DNA from: Epiperipatus broadwayi
Lineage: Eukaryota; Onychophora; Udeonychophora; Euonychophora; Peripatidae
NCBI GenBank assembly: GCA_028023455.1
Contig: JAQFVV010006336.1
Span: forward strand, 886,224-950,223
Direction of reading: 5' to 3'
Length of the DNA: 64,000 nt
Shown here: positions 25,928 to 36,990 of the stretch, piece by piece
Layout: every line of letters begins with the position of its first letter
Numbering within the stretch: position 1 is the first letter of the stretch
The notes under the pieces: model-generated
Seen by the model: only the letters and a program-made list of their open reading frames with translations
What the model was told of the DNA's origin: nothing
Database searches by the model: none
Position numbers and translations under genes: made by a program

Positions 25928-27703
25928 TTATATAAATACATAATAAACAAAATATAAGATATGTAAGATGAGCATTTCATAATCAATAAGATAATTTAAT
26001 AATATTATTATTTAATTATAACAACCTAACTCAATACAATAATACATGCAAACATCTTAGATCAATTTAAATATTGAAACCAATCTACCTGGTCTTTTTA
26101 CTGATGAGAGTGTTGGTAAATATTAACACATGCAATTAAAATATTACACAAAAACATAGTAAAGAAAATAAATGACTAAACCACCATAATCCATTAAAGT
26201 GTATTAATAATTTAATCCAATTTCTCTATGTGCATGTTTTTATGTAGGTTCCATTAATAATCGTCCTTTTTCTGAATATATTCATTTTTTTTTTTAAATC
26301 CCATGTTATAATGTATTTTTAGTTCATTCTTATTAATTTTTTAAAATTCTATGACAGCTGAGATAAGATCCTTTCAGTAACTTTGATTTATTTAGGATAT
26401 GGTGTTTTATTTTAAAGAGCAATAACAATATTGTTTATCACAAATCCATTATAAATGTAATTAGGTCATATATTTTTAAGGTAATTAAGTTTTATGTTAA
26501 TTATTCTTTTTAAAAAGTGAAGGATATTATAAGTCTGTTTTGATATTCCATAGGATTAGTTTCTACAAAATTAGCAAAACCATAACCATTAAGTTAATTC
26601 AGAACTTCTGGGGTGTACTTAATTAAATAGTCATGTATACTGAAAAACAAAATGTTAGCATAGCAAGCTTCATAATTCCAATAGTATTTGAAGTCTTGAA
26701 CATGTTTGACTATATTTAAATAATTTTTAGATTAAAGAGGAAATTAATCCAGTTAAATTTTTTATCAGCATTATTGAATAAGCGGTTAATTATTCTGACA
26801 TTATTAAATCATGTTTGATGATGATCATATAGGCTTACCTTTGCCTCTAAAGGTGAATGCTCAATGGTTTCCTTTAACCAGACATGGCTCAAATCACATA
26901 GTCATAATGGTGAATTGAATACTTAAAACTTATAAAATTTATCAAATGAACTTTTCATACTTAGAACCTCGAATTTCATCACGTGGATGCTTTTATACTA
27001 TAGAGCATGTGTTTGGAAAAATGACATAGAATCGAATTCTTTCACTCAATTTTGATTTTTACATGAAACTTGCTAGATGTTACTTAGCAATAAATACTTT
27101 TCTTCTAGCTTTCTTTCAACACAGAAAAATCAACCATATTATATTAGTGCATAAAATATTTTAAAATAAAATTATTATAAAGCTAAATATAGTTATTTAC
27201 TTTTATTTTGAAGTTGAAAAATATATTATTAGTTTATCTATTAAAATAAATAAGATTTAATTTAGTATCATTCTTATGGATTAATACTATAGATATTTTT
27301 TAACCTCTAAAAATATTATTTTATTATAGCTAGACATTCAAAACAACATAAATGCTCATTTAAATCTTATATGTAGTTTAAATTTGTTTAGAAGTGATGT
27401 TAAATCAGATATTATTGACTGAATTTATGATTATATTGTAATCGATTTTATATTAATAAATGACATTTAACAATAAAATGTTCCTCAATGTAATGTAGGA
27501 TCAGTAACTTAAATTTTGTTAATGATTGTTTTTTTATATAAATTTTGAATTTAACTGCGATTTTAAAATTTCGATACACATTTTTAGACCGATTTTAAAC
27601 TGTTTGTTATCTTGGATATTCCCTATCAACAATATATTCATATATATATAACATAACTTGAAAATTACAATTTTTATAAAAAAAAAATTAAGCTGATTAT
27701 TTC
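25928..27703. other. AT-rich spacer
   Basis: No gene, tRNA or repeat was recognised. Confidence 0.5.
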
Positions 27704-27720
27704 TAATATTGAACCTATGG

Positions 27721-27756
<36 letters not shown>

Positions 27757-27764
27757 ATAGGTTC

Positions 27765-27801
<37 letters not shown>
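27704..27801. repeat. Perfect palindrome around (AT)n, then a second (AT)n run
   Basis: The 18-bp arms 'taatattgaacctatgga' (27704-27721) and its exact reverse complement (27754-27771) enclose about 32 bases of (AT)n. A second (AT)n run follows at about 27770-27801. Such a sequence can extrude a cruciform. The right end lies about 50 bp before the Penelope-like element, so the AT tract may have served as its landing site. Confidence 0.85.
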
Positions 27802-27804
<3 letters not shown>

Positions 27805-27850
27805 CCTCTTTCACAATGTGAATCATTGTTTGTAATGATGGTATATTATC

Positions 27851-29440
27851 AGATGTGACATGTTGGACTATTTCCATCATCTATGAGTGAATGTTGAATG
27901 TATAGAAAATTTTAAACTTTATTTAAACTTTCCAAATACAAACAACTTGTTAGTAATAACACACAAGTATATTTCGAGTTGTATTATTCTCCACTCTTCT
28001 TCAGGTGTTTCTGGCCTATATACACAGTGACAATATTCACTTAGAAGTTGAACTCACACCTTTATATTCTGAATATCGAATTTAAGGCAAATGCTCTACC
28101 TACTGAGTTTATTCTGTCAAAGACAACATATAGTAGAAATTTGATATATGTATATATGAGGGTTGGTTCAAATCCTCCTGAGTCCTTTAATTTTTTTTCC
28201 TATTTTGTTTTTTTTATGAGCAAGGCTAAGTAGTTTTTTTAATTATATTATTATAGTTTAATATTTTTCCTAAGAGCAAAATTAATGATAGGTTGCCATA
28301 CATCGTGTATTGCCACATTGGCTTGACTTATAGAATTATTTGCCACTGTCATATGAGCAGCTTCCTTGAATTTTCTTCTATGCATTTTTTCCTCTTTATC
28401 CAATATCTTTGTATTTTCCCAATTAAACATATGGTCATTAGTACATACATGATTGGCTATGGTAGAATGCTTATCTATCAGCAGTTATCAGGAAAACATT
28501 CAATAGACAATACAAAGAGATACCAAAAGAGGAAAAAAATTATTGGTATGGTAGTGTATCCATACATACCATGAATGGCAGACAAATTAAAAAAAATCTG
28601 CAGCCAATATAACATTAGAACAGCTTTCCAAAGCAATACCACACTTAAGGAATTCTTACTTCTACTAAGCCTAAACTGGAAATGCTGAAGAACACAAACT
28701 GCTTCTATGAAATACCATGTGAATGTGGAAAAAAATATATTGGTGAGACCTGTACCCAGTTGAACAGTGATTGAAAACACAAACTAATGGTTAAAAGAGA
28801 AAAACAGATGTGTCTACTGTAGCAGATTATGCATGTACTAATGGCCATATGTTTAATTGGGAAAATACAAAGATATTGGATAAAGAGGAAAAATGCACAA
28901 GAAAAAAACTCAAGGAAGCTGCTCATATGTTAATGGTAAATAATCCTATATTTCAACCTAGTATGGAAATACACAATGTATGGAGTCCTCTAATTAATCT
29001 TGCTCTTAGGAAAAATATTAAACAATAATAATATAATAAAAAACTAATTAGCCTTGCTCATAAAAAATATTGAAGGATTCAGGAGGATTTGAACCAAACC
29101 TCATTTATAATTATATCAAATTTCTACTATATGTTGCCTTTGACAGAATAGCTCCGATGGTAGAGTGTTTGCCTTAAATTCAATATTCAAAAATCTAAAA
29201 TTTTTGTGCAAGTTCAACTTCTAAGCAGATATTGTCACTGTGCATATAGGTCAGCAACACTTGAAGAAGAGTGGAGAATAATACTACTCAAAACATTGTG
29301 TAATTACTATCCAGTGTTGTATATTTGTGTGTTATTACTAACAAGTTCTTTGTATTTGGAAAGTTTAAATAAAGTTTAAAATTTTCTATACATTCAACAT
29401 TCACTCATGGATGATGGAAATAGTCCAACATATCACATCT
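27851..29440 (+). mobile_element. Penelope-like element in inverted-repeat arrangement
   Basis: The arms are about 620 bp (27851-28470) and about 635 bp (28806-29440), reverse complements of each other with modest divergence; the central 335 bp is present once. The outer boundaries are marked by 'agatgtgacatgttgg' on the left and 'ccaacatatcacatct' on the right. The forward copy holds the end of the RT linker and the GIY-YIG endonuclease, then a 3' region. The left arm is a 5'-truncated inverted copy of the same 3' part, including the C-terminal coding end. Penelope-like elements are known to insert with terminal repeats in either orientation and with inverted truncated copies at their 5' side. 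Near the start of each 3' region are tRNA-like phrases ('gtaggtagagcatttgcc' read on the minus strand at about 28110-28085; 'ggttcaaatcc' at 28156-28166). Confidence 0.88.
28490..29028 (+). pseudogene. Penelope-like element C-terminus: RT linker and GIY-YIG
   Basis: Read across frames, 28495-28640 gives 'KTFNRQYKEIPKEE', a linker, and 'HNIRTAFR'-like sequence ('H*NSFPKQ' after decay). Around 28660-28775 'STKPKLEMLKNTNCFYEI' runs into 'PCECGKKYIGETCTQLNSD', the GIY-YIG core in the CGxxYIGET form usual for Penelope-like elements. A stop follows where the family has RLKEH. The open segment 28810-29028 carries the C-terminal part: 'VADYACTNGHMFNW', 'TKILDKEEKCTRKKLKEA'. The last phrase is the conserved helix containing the catalytic Glu (E of KEAAH). 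The endonuclease would nick the target for target-primed reverse transcription. Most of the RT is absent, so this copy is 5'-truncated. The start given is a domain edge, not a start codon. Confidence 0.88.
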
Positions 29441-30433
29441 AATGAATCATTACATTACTCTGATATTCTATTATTTTTATTAATTTGCATTATTAATAAA
29501 GTCGTAAATATATAAAATAATGTTCAATTTATGAAAAAATAGGAATTTGCAAGAAATATTTTTTGAATGATTTTTTTTTTACTTTATCCATTCTTGTTTT
29601 TTTTTATATATAAACACATTTATATATATATAGTACTGTAATAACGTAATGTTTTTTTTCAATATAAGTTATAAAAAAGTTAAATAGAAAGAGAAAAAAA
29701 AACGTAACCCTTTTTGCTATACTAAAAAAAAGTTTATATATATAAATTGTTGAAGATATTCTCATAAAATATATATTGTCATCAAAATAAATTTTTTTTG
29801 ATCACTTTCTGAAATTGATAAAAAAGAAAAAAAGATGAGAGGAATTATTTTTGATATAAAAAGTGTTAAAATATTTTGATCATGAAAAGTTATCTAAAAA
29901 GCAAAAAGCTAAAATAAATAAATACACACAAAAAAAGTGATTAAATATTTTTCTTTAGCATGTATGATTATGTACTTATGAGAACTGTTATCTTTTAAAA
30001 ACTTATGACAAAATATTTTAATCACACATAAAAATAACACAAGATCTAAAACTGAGATGCTATAATAAAGAATAAATTATGTTAAGAAGGAAGCAAACAA
30101 TGGTAAACTACCATCGACTATAATAAAATGTAACAATGTCTGTCTTAGTAACTCTATTTGCATTTTTGTAATAAATATAACATGCTAACCATATAAAAAA
30201 TATTTTAGTAAAAAAAGTTTTGTCTTTTTGCCAAGGTTAAATTTCTTAAATAATTATTATTAACTTAGGGTAGAGCAGGGATGGTTAATCTTTTGAAGTC
30301 AACTGAACAATTAAAATTTTTAATAGGGACAATAACCCTGTTACATTATCAAAATATACAATGATACGATATGCCCTTGTTTTTTTTTTTTGTAATTTTT
30401 TTTCTTCAACTTTCAAAGAATATGTACTTATTC
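29441..30433. other. AT-rich spacer
   Basis: Poly-A/T-rich. The phrase 'gcagggatggttaatcttttg' at about 30276-30297 resembles a hAT terminus, but no partner end or target duplication was found. Confidence 0.45.
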
Positions 30434-30494
30434 TTTGGAAAGATGATTGAAATCTGGTATTGGGACTCTGGTTCAAATCCCATATCTTTTTTTA
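30434..30494 (+). repeat. Possible tRNA-derived SINE fragment, copy A
   Basis: The sequence 'ggttcaaatccca' (30470-30482) is a B-box-like Pol III motif, preceded by 'attgaaatctggtattggga' and followed by a T-rich tail. The same order of phrases occurs inverted at 34076-34146, so this is a dispersed repeat. An A box and target duplications were not identified. Confidence 0.45.
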
Positions 30495-33100
30495 AAAATT
30501 TAAAAAATTAATTACAAAATATTGGTTTTAATAATTATTTACTCAATTAAGATTGAATTTTCCAATATTTTTTATAAAATTATAATTTTAATTTTAAAAT
30601 TTAATTTTGAACACAAACTCCTTAAAAACCATATTAATGTCATTTCTTTAAATTTTTTAAATCGAAATATCTATGAAAAATATTTTTTTAATCAGATATT
30701 ACTATTTCATCATTATCATATTTTTTACATACTAAAATATTGAAACAGTCAGATCTATCTATCATCCTGTTTCACCTACTATATTTTATAGTAGTATTTT
30801 TCTTTAGCTATATATCCAAGTCCACGTATATTAGATTAAATTTAAACTTTATTATTGTAATGATCATGTGTGTGCATATATAATAATGTATTTTATTCAA
30901 TGCTTATGATTATGTATAATAAATCAGTGTATGCATATGTATGTATTATTATTTTTTAATAAATGTAAACCTTGCTGTGTGTGTAACAGAAACCTACATA
31001 TATGCTGAAGGTAAATAATGCAATAGATTTAAAAGAATTATAAACTTTGCTTTATTTTAAATTTTATTATAAAGTTAATGTAGAAATTATATTACTTTGC
31101 ATATAAAGATACATTTTTGTTAAACATGTTACACATAGGTAAGATGTTTATGACTTTTAAAATCAGTTTTTAATAATAAGAAAAAACAGATGTGGTTAAA
31201 AATAATTTGTTCACTCAGTCTTGACTTAATTAGCAGTAAGAAGCAAAATGATTTTAAATTAGAATCACATTAATTAACTATTGGTCAAGATCAAAGGAAC
31301 CAATTTTAAAAGAGATGAGAAGTCATTAAATCAGCAGAAATCCCTCATTTTATTAAAAATATATGGCAAATAGATGGGGGCAGTAAAACTTGGTAAACAA
31401 GTTGGGTGGTTGAAAAAGAAGGGGTAAAAGAATATATACATTCTGTTCAGCCATGTTGAGCTAACTTATGGCTAAATTCTAATTTAAAGACTGACTTACT
31501 GCTAAATTTTAATTCAACTACTGCTGTTAAAGTTTAGTTTTTATAATGTGAATCTGTGAGTAGTTTAGCCATAGCTTGCCATCCAGAACCTGAAAGCTGA
31601 TCTATAAGATACAGAGACATAAAAAGAACTGGTAGCCCAGTTTCTGAAGAATTGGAGACATGAGCCAAGTTCAAGTAACCATGCAAGTAGCCTTACAAGT
31701 CATAGCGGTAACCAAATCCTGTAGATCTTAAAATATTTGAAACTAAACCTAAACTCGTAAAGCTAGCTAACTAAATGTAAGTGGCTACTTTATTAAATTA
31801 ACCTATTTAACTTTCCAAATATTAAGTTATAAAACTAAACTAAATGTAACTTTTATTTTGTTTATTTTTTGATTTGTAAGTCTTGCCTGATTTAATTTAA
31901 ACTATGAGAAAGTAAAGCCAAATTCTAGATTTAACTTATGTGAATAGATAATTTATTAGTTATTAATTTTCTTTCTTTTAAATTAAGTTTATGCTGATAT
32001 TAGTTAAATTATGTATTTGTTTATGCTATGTTTTCCAGAACAGAGTTTGCTAACATAAAATAATTAGTGAGAAATGATTGTTCTCATGATTGTTTAACTG
32101 CTCATTTATTAACATCCATACTAAACTCCTTTCTGAAAAGAGTAAATGTAACATTTATTCTATATATATAATTAAACCATTACAAATGCTTAAAGATAGA
32201 TTTGCTCTAAATAAACTATTTCATTAAAATTTAGCAGAGGAGAGAAAATACAGCATAGTATTCATATTTAATCTTTTAATGTTTCCCAAAAATGCTGTAA
32301 TCCTCCTTAACTTTATATAAATGCCTATATAGATAGCTTAACAGACTAGATTCTTTATATTCTATTAGTAGCATAATTATAGATGCTATTTTATGAACTG
32401 GCTTATGGTGGTTTTATGGAATGAAACTAATGTTTTGCATCTGAATTGTAGTTATGTAATGATGTAGTCAGTGGGATAAATGTGTCTTGGGAAGCACATA
32501 TGTGCCTTTTCTTCTTGCTGTATTTATTGTATTAAATGAACTTGGTTTAAAGTAAATCCATTTTGTTAGTTTGGACAGCTCTTTTTTTAAAATGGGCATT
32601 GGTTTTAAGGGCCACCCCATTATCTTTATTCAAGACTGGAGCACAAGAATCCAGATGTTTTATTAGCTGTTCTGATCACCTGGACTAAATGTCTCTTATT
32701 CACAGCAAGAATGCAGTCCAAGGAAACTGATTACCTGATAATGAATCCCATAATCAAGCATGCATTCAAGCTGCACAGACTCAGATTATATATTTGTATA
32801 AATGCCATAGTATCTGAAGTCATACTACTAACTACCAGTTTATTCCTCCATAAGTAAATATTTCAGCTTTGATCTGAACTTGAATCTAGTTTTGTAAATC
32901 TATTATCTGTATAGAGAAATGTTTAGCTTATTAAAATGATATTAGTTATAATTCATAAAAAGCGTCTTTGCAAACAAACCAGTGCAAATATACTACTCTA
33001 TAGCATAGCATAATTAAGGCATAGTTAACCATGGATCAAATGTAGATAAACATCCAAAATTGTAATAAATATTCACATTGAACAGTTTGTAACCAATAAT
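30495..33100. other. Spacer of somewhat higher complexity, no gene recognised
   Basis: 31350-33100 is less monotonous than the surrounding DNA (for example 'gatgggggcag' at 31373 and 'gggccaccccatta' near 32610) and may be a decayed repeat or unique DNA. No ORF longer than about 75 codons has a recognisable motif. I looked for terminal direct repeats between 31.3 and 33.7 kb and saw none. Confidence 0.4.
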
Positions 33101-33240
33101 CTCACTTGTGAGTGAGAAATTCACATATTGTATTTAACATAACCTCATCTTCACTTGTGAGTGAGACAATTTCACATATTGTATTTAACATAATCTCATC
33201 CTCACCTGTGAGTGAGATAATTTTATGTATTGCATTTCAC
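33101..33240. repeat. Minisatellite, about 2.8 units of 50 bp
   Basis: Units start at 33101, 33151 and 33201. Each begins with the palindrome-like 'tcacttgtgagtgag' (third unit 'tcacctgtgagtgag') followed by 'ttcacatattgtatttaaca' or a variant. The small open frame through it (33112-33384) merely repeats SHIVFNI and SEI because the array lies in it. A (TTTTA)n stretch follows at about 33245-33268. Confidence 0.9.
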
Positions 33241-33268
33241 ATTGTTTTATTTTATTTTATTTTATTAA

Positions 33269-34075
33269 ATTTGGCTTATATTAAATTTTATTTAAATATA
33301 GTTATGCTTAGTGTCTCATTTTTTGCTCATAAACCAATTATTAATTATTCATTATTATTTAAGAATCACAACCAGATTTATTGATATCTATTTGTGGGTC
33401 TGATCTATATATAGCTATACTTTATGAATGTGTTAGTTAATATAATCAAATGTTAGTCTCATGTTTCGCTGTTGTTCTACTGCCAGCATGGTAATTAAGG
33501 AAATATGAGTGTAGCTTCATATATGTCATCCATAGGGTAGTAAATCTCTGAGAATTGGTAAAGTAACCGGGGTGAGATTGGATTTGAGGTCTCAACAACC
33601 TCACTTCAATCAGCTTTGGAATAATTTACTAAAAATCTGGATTTTGTTGCATGAATGTACAGATATGACCGTTACAATTTCATTGTAGAATTCCAAAGGG
33701 ATACAATTATTTTTTAATTAAACGCCAATAAAATTCATTTCTTTGGTGTTATTTTATTTTTGATTATAAATGTTATTTATTCTTATAACTTCTTTATTGA
33801 ATCTCTTCATCAACCATTTTATTTTATAAAATAATTTCCTCATTTCTTTTTTCATTAAAATATTTTTTATTTTGATATAAAAAATATCAATAGAAGATTA
33901 ATACCTTTGATTTTTGATCACTACAATTATGAATATATTTATTGTCTCCTAAGTGCAAGTTTTTTTGTGTTTTGTTTAATGTTAATTTTACTAACGCTCA
34001 ATAATCAATATTGGTTGATAGTAAATAATTTTAATAATATTAAAAATTTATCCCCTTAATTTTTAAACTAATAAA
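33269..34075. other. Spacer, nothing recognised
   Basis: A more complex stretch lies at about 33450-33700 ('gtaaccggggtgagattgg'), with no coding motif seen. Confidence 0.45.
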
Positions 34076-34146
34076 ACTAAAAAAAAAGATTCTATGAGAT
34101 TCTAACCAGGGATCCAATATTAGATTTCAACCAGAAAGATTGCTAG
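34076..34146 (-). repeat. Possible tRNA-derived SINE fragment, copy B
   Basis: Read on the minus strand it gives 'ggttgaaatctaatattgga', then 'ccctggttagaatctcata' and a run of T, parallel to copy A at 30434-30494. The B-box-like motif has one or two changes (GGTTAGAATCTC against GGTTCAAATCCC). Confidence 0.4.
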
Positions 34147-34574
34147 AAACAAATAAGATAAAATAACATAAGCATAATTAAAATGAACTATTATAATTAT
34201 AATATGTATAATTATAAAAATAACAATTTATGTATCTTATAAGAATTAGTTTATTAAAATAATATATTTATAAAATATCTTACATGTATTATTATCATTT
34301 GTAACAACTTTTTTTTTAAAAAAAACTAATAATAATCATACATATTATGTTGCAAGCACTTATTGAATTTTAATAGAGCAAAATTAATATATATATTTTT
34401 AAAAAACTATGATGCTTTACTAAAAAGTAAAATTACTAACTTTCACTGCCTTGTCTGTTTTTACAGCATATTTTCAGTTTCTATGCTGTATTTTTTTTCT
34501 CTTGTTAAATAATTATGATTTTAATAAGTCAATTATTTTATATAGTGTGATGTTTATAAACTGTAATATTTAAA

Positions 34575-34775
34575 CAGCATTAAACTGTTGCACATGCGCT
34601 TTGGATTTTTAACTATAAAATGAATGAATACTAACACTTCAAACACATGATAAAGTCTTTGGAAAAGATAGAATGGCCATCTATCTTTTCGAATTCAAAC
34701 ACTTTTGTATGGGCGAATCTTAAGTGTTTGAAAGTGAAAGCGTGAAGATATTAAATAATCATTAAATAATTATGA
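34575..34775 (+). mobile_element. Partial relative of the 6815-7193 MITE
   Basis: Shared order of phrases: 'gcacatgcgcttt' (MITE 'gcacatgcacttt'), 'ataaaatgaatgaatac' ('ataaataaatac'), 'aaacacttttgtatgggcg' ('aaacatttatgtacggaca'), 'aatcttaagtgtttgaaag' ('aatcttaagtgtgtggaaa'), then 'attaaataatca' ('attaaacgatca'). The right terminal repeat is not seen, so this copy is truncated. An internal 'aaagatagaatgg...ccatctatctttt' hairpin sits at about 34664-34689. Confidence 0.7.
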
Positions 34776-35041
34776 TTTAAAAATAAAAAGTCAATTCAAT
34801 CAAAGTTGATAGTTTGTATTCTAATTAAAATATCCATTTTTTTAAAAAATGCCATAACTAATTACTATATTTTTACACATATGTAGCACATGCACACAAA
34901 TAGCATGAACCCGATTTTTTCAGTAAAATGTTCATATTTTTTTAATTATTATAAAAATCTATAAATAACATCTATAATGGTAAAAAGAAATAAAAACAAT
35001 ACAATACTTACTTAATATGTGTAGGATATTTCATGGCAACT
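34776..35041. other. AT-rich spacer before the second hAT relic
   Basis: No terminal inverted repeat of the hAT element could be fixed here. Confidence 0.4.
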
Positions 35042-36990
35042 CTAACCTGTAAGTACCATAGATCTTAGTGAGAAAGTTGAGACTATTTCTTTACACAACT
35101 TTTCCAAATTAGGAAAGTAATTTGATACTGATATCCGCAAACAATCATTCAAATTTTCATCTGTTAGGTGTGATCTAAACTTATTTTTAATAAAATGCAT
35201 TGTAGAAAATGTGGCTTTACTTAGATAAGTAGATCCAAAAAAATATTTTAACTTCAATACACATTTTTTTTAATATTCGATATTTTTGTGATCAATTATT
35301 TTCCAAAATGTTTTGTCCATGCTCAGAGCTTTTAAAACAACATAATTTTGTAATTCTATAATTTCTAATTTTAATTGTTTATACTTAATGAGTTAAATTT
35401 ATTTAATTCTGCATTCAACATTATTCATTGGATTTTCAGAGAAAAATAAAGTTGATTCCAAGTCATTAAATTAATGAAATATTTTATTAAATTCATAAGT
35501 TAACTTTGTTAGATAATTAACATATACTCGACAATCTAATTGTTTTTCTAAAAATAATTTAGAGATATGTGGAAAATGCATCAAGGAATTTATTTGCAGG
35601 TGCAAATTGCAAATATCTAATTAACTTTTAAATGCTTTAATAGCACTTACCATATCTAGATTAATTTCTGACAAATAATCAACTAAAAATACTAAGTCAC
35701 CTAACCAAGAAGGATTTTCATTAACATTATAGACCTCCTTTTGTTCAATAAATTGTTTTATCTTGGCAATCAAATTAAGAAAATGATGTAGTACTTTGTC
35801 TGTGCTGAGCCACCTCACTTCTGTATGTGGTATTAAATAATAATACTGAGCATCACCATCATTTTCTAATACTTTTTTAAAAAGTCTATGCTGTAATGGC
35901 AAACTCTTATAGAGTTTGTAATTTTAGTTAAGGAATCTAAATCATGATTAAATGAGAGAACTTTAGTGTACAGAATTTGCTGATATAATAGACAATGGTA
36001 GACAAAAAATTCTGGAAATGATTAATCTTTTCTATATAATGTTACTAATCCTTTGTTTCTACTGATCATCGTTGGAGTTTTGTCAGTTATAATTGAAGAT
36101 AATTTCTATGAACAGAAGCTTTTGCTCCAAAACAATAATTTTAAAAGTTTCATAAACATCTTCATGTTTTATTTATTTTTTTTTGGAAAAACACCTAACA
36201 TTTTTTCTTTCACAGAGTAATCTTCAAAAATCATTCTTATTATTACTAATTGAGATGTTTCTGTTATATTTAAAAAGTAATCCATTTAAAGTGAATATCA
36301 AGAGCAACTATTCATATCAGAATCATGTTGATCTTTTATATTAGCAGATATATTTTATCAGTTCTTCTTTTTATTGTATTTCACGGTAATTGTAGATCAT
36401 ACAGTGAGTATTTCTCATTTATTAAAGAAAATATTGAAATGAGAATCAGCACCAGATAATAAAGCATCTTTAATAATTTCCCATCCAAATATGACTTTTT
36501 TTTGCAAAAAAAGTACAAATTTGAATGAGGTGATAGAAACATTTTTTCATTTATTCTGTACCTTTTTAAACAATGATTGCTGGTTTGATATTTTTTTCTT
36601 CAAACTATTTCTTTTCTTTTCTAATATTACTTCAAGACACTTATTTTTTTATTGAAGTTATTATGCTCTTATTGAAAATCCTGTTCAATATTGTATTTTT
36701 TAATTGTTAATTGCAATTGCACAAAAGACATATGGTATATGTTCTTTTATTTCCACAAAATAATATTTTTATTCCCATTCTTCTTGAATGAATGAGACCA
36801 TTCACTTGATCCTGCTTCAGATATGTTGTAGGGTTTTTTTTAAATCTTATAAATAAGGAATTTTTATCAAAAATAATTATCATAAATTCGTAAAGTATCA
36901 GAAATAACTATTTGACAGATGATGTATGTAATTCTTTCCATCAGCACTCCATGTGGGTGAGAAGAGTCTTTGTGCAAGATAAATTTTAGC
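35042..36990 (-). pseudogene. Second hAT transposase (GTF2IRD2-like), broken
   Basis: On the minus strand from right to left: about 36110-36030 gives 'LSSIITDKTPTMISRNKGL' (family: SIVTDGAPSMxGKNxGL), then 'FFVYHCLLYQQILYTKVL' (family: FxxYHCIIHQQxLCxKxL). The open segment 35902-35621 gives 'HTEVRWLSTDKVLHHFLNL' and 'PSWLGDLVFLVDYLSEIN'. The segment 35257-35042 is the C-terminal dimerisation region with 'FGSTYLSKATFSTMHFIKNK' and 'RSHLTDENLNDCLRI'. The pieces are in different frames. It is clearly related to, but different in sequence from, the transposase at 10184-11960, so it is a second hAT family rather than a copy of the first. Sequence upstream to about 36990 is probably the N-terminal part but only weakly readable. 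Confidence 0.83.

Noticed and set aside
33101-33240. CRISPR array
   Set aside because: The whole 50-bp unit is repeated without distinct spacers, and the genome is eukaryotic.
33112-33384. A 90-codon membrane-like protein
   Set aside because: Its repeated SHIVFNI segments come from the 50-bp minisatellite, and the hydrophobic end from a (TTTTA)n tract.
31350-33700. An LTR retrotransposon in the more complex stretch
   Set aside because: No terminal direct repeats, primer site or Pol motifs could be found.
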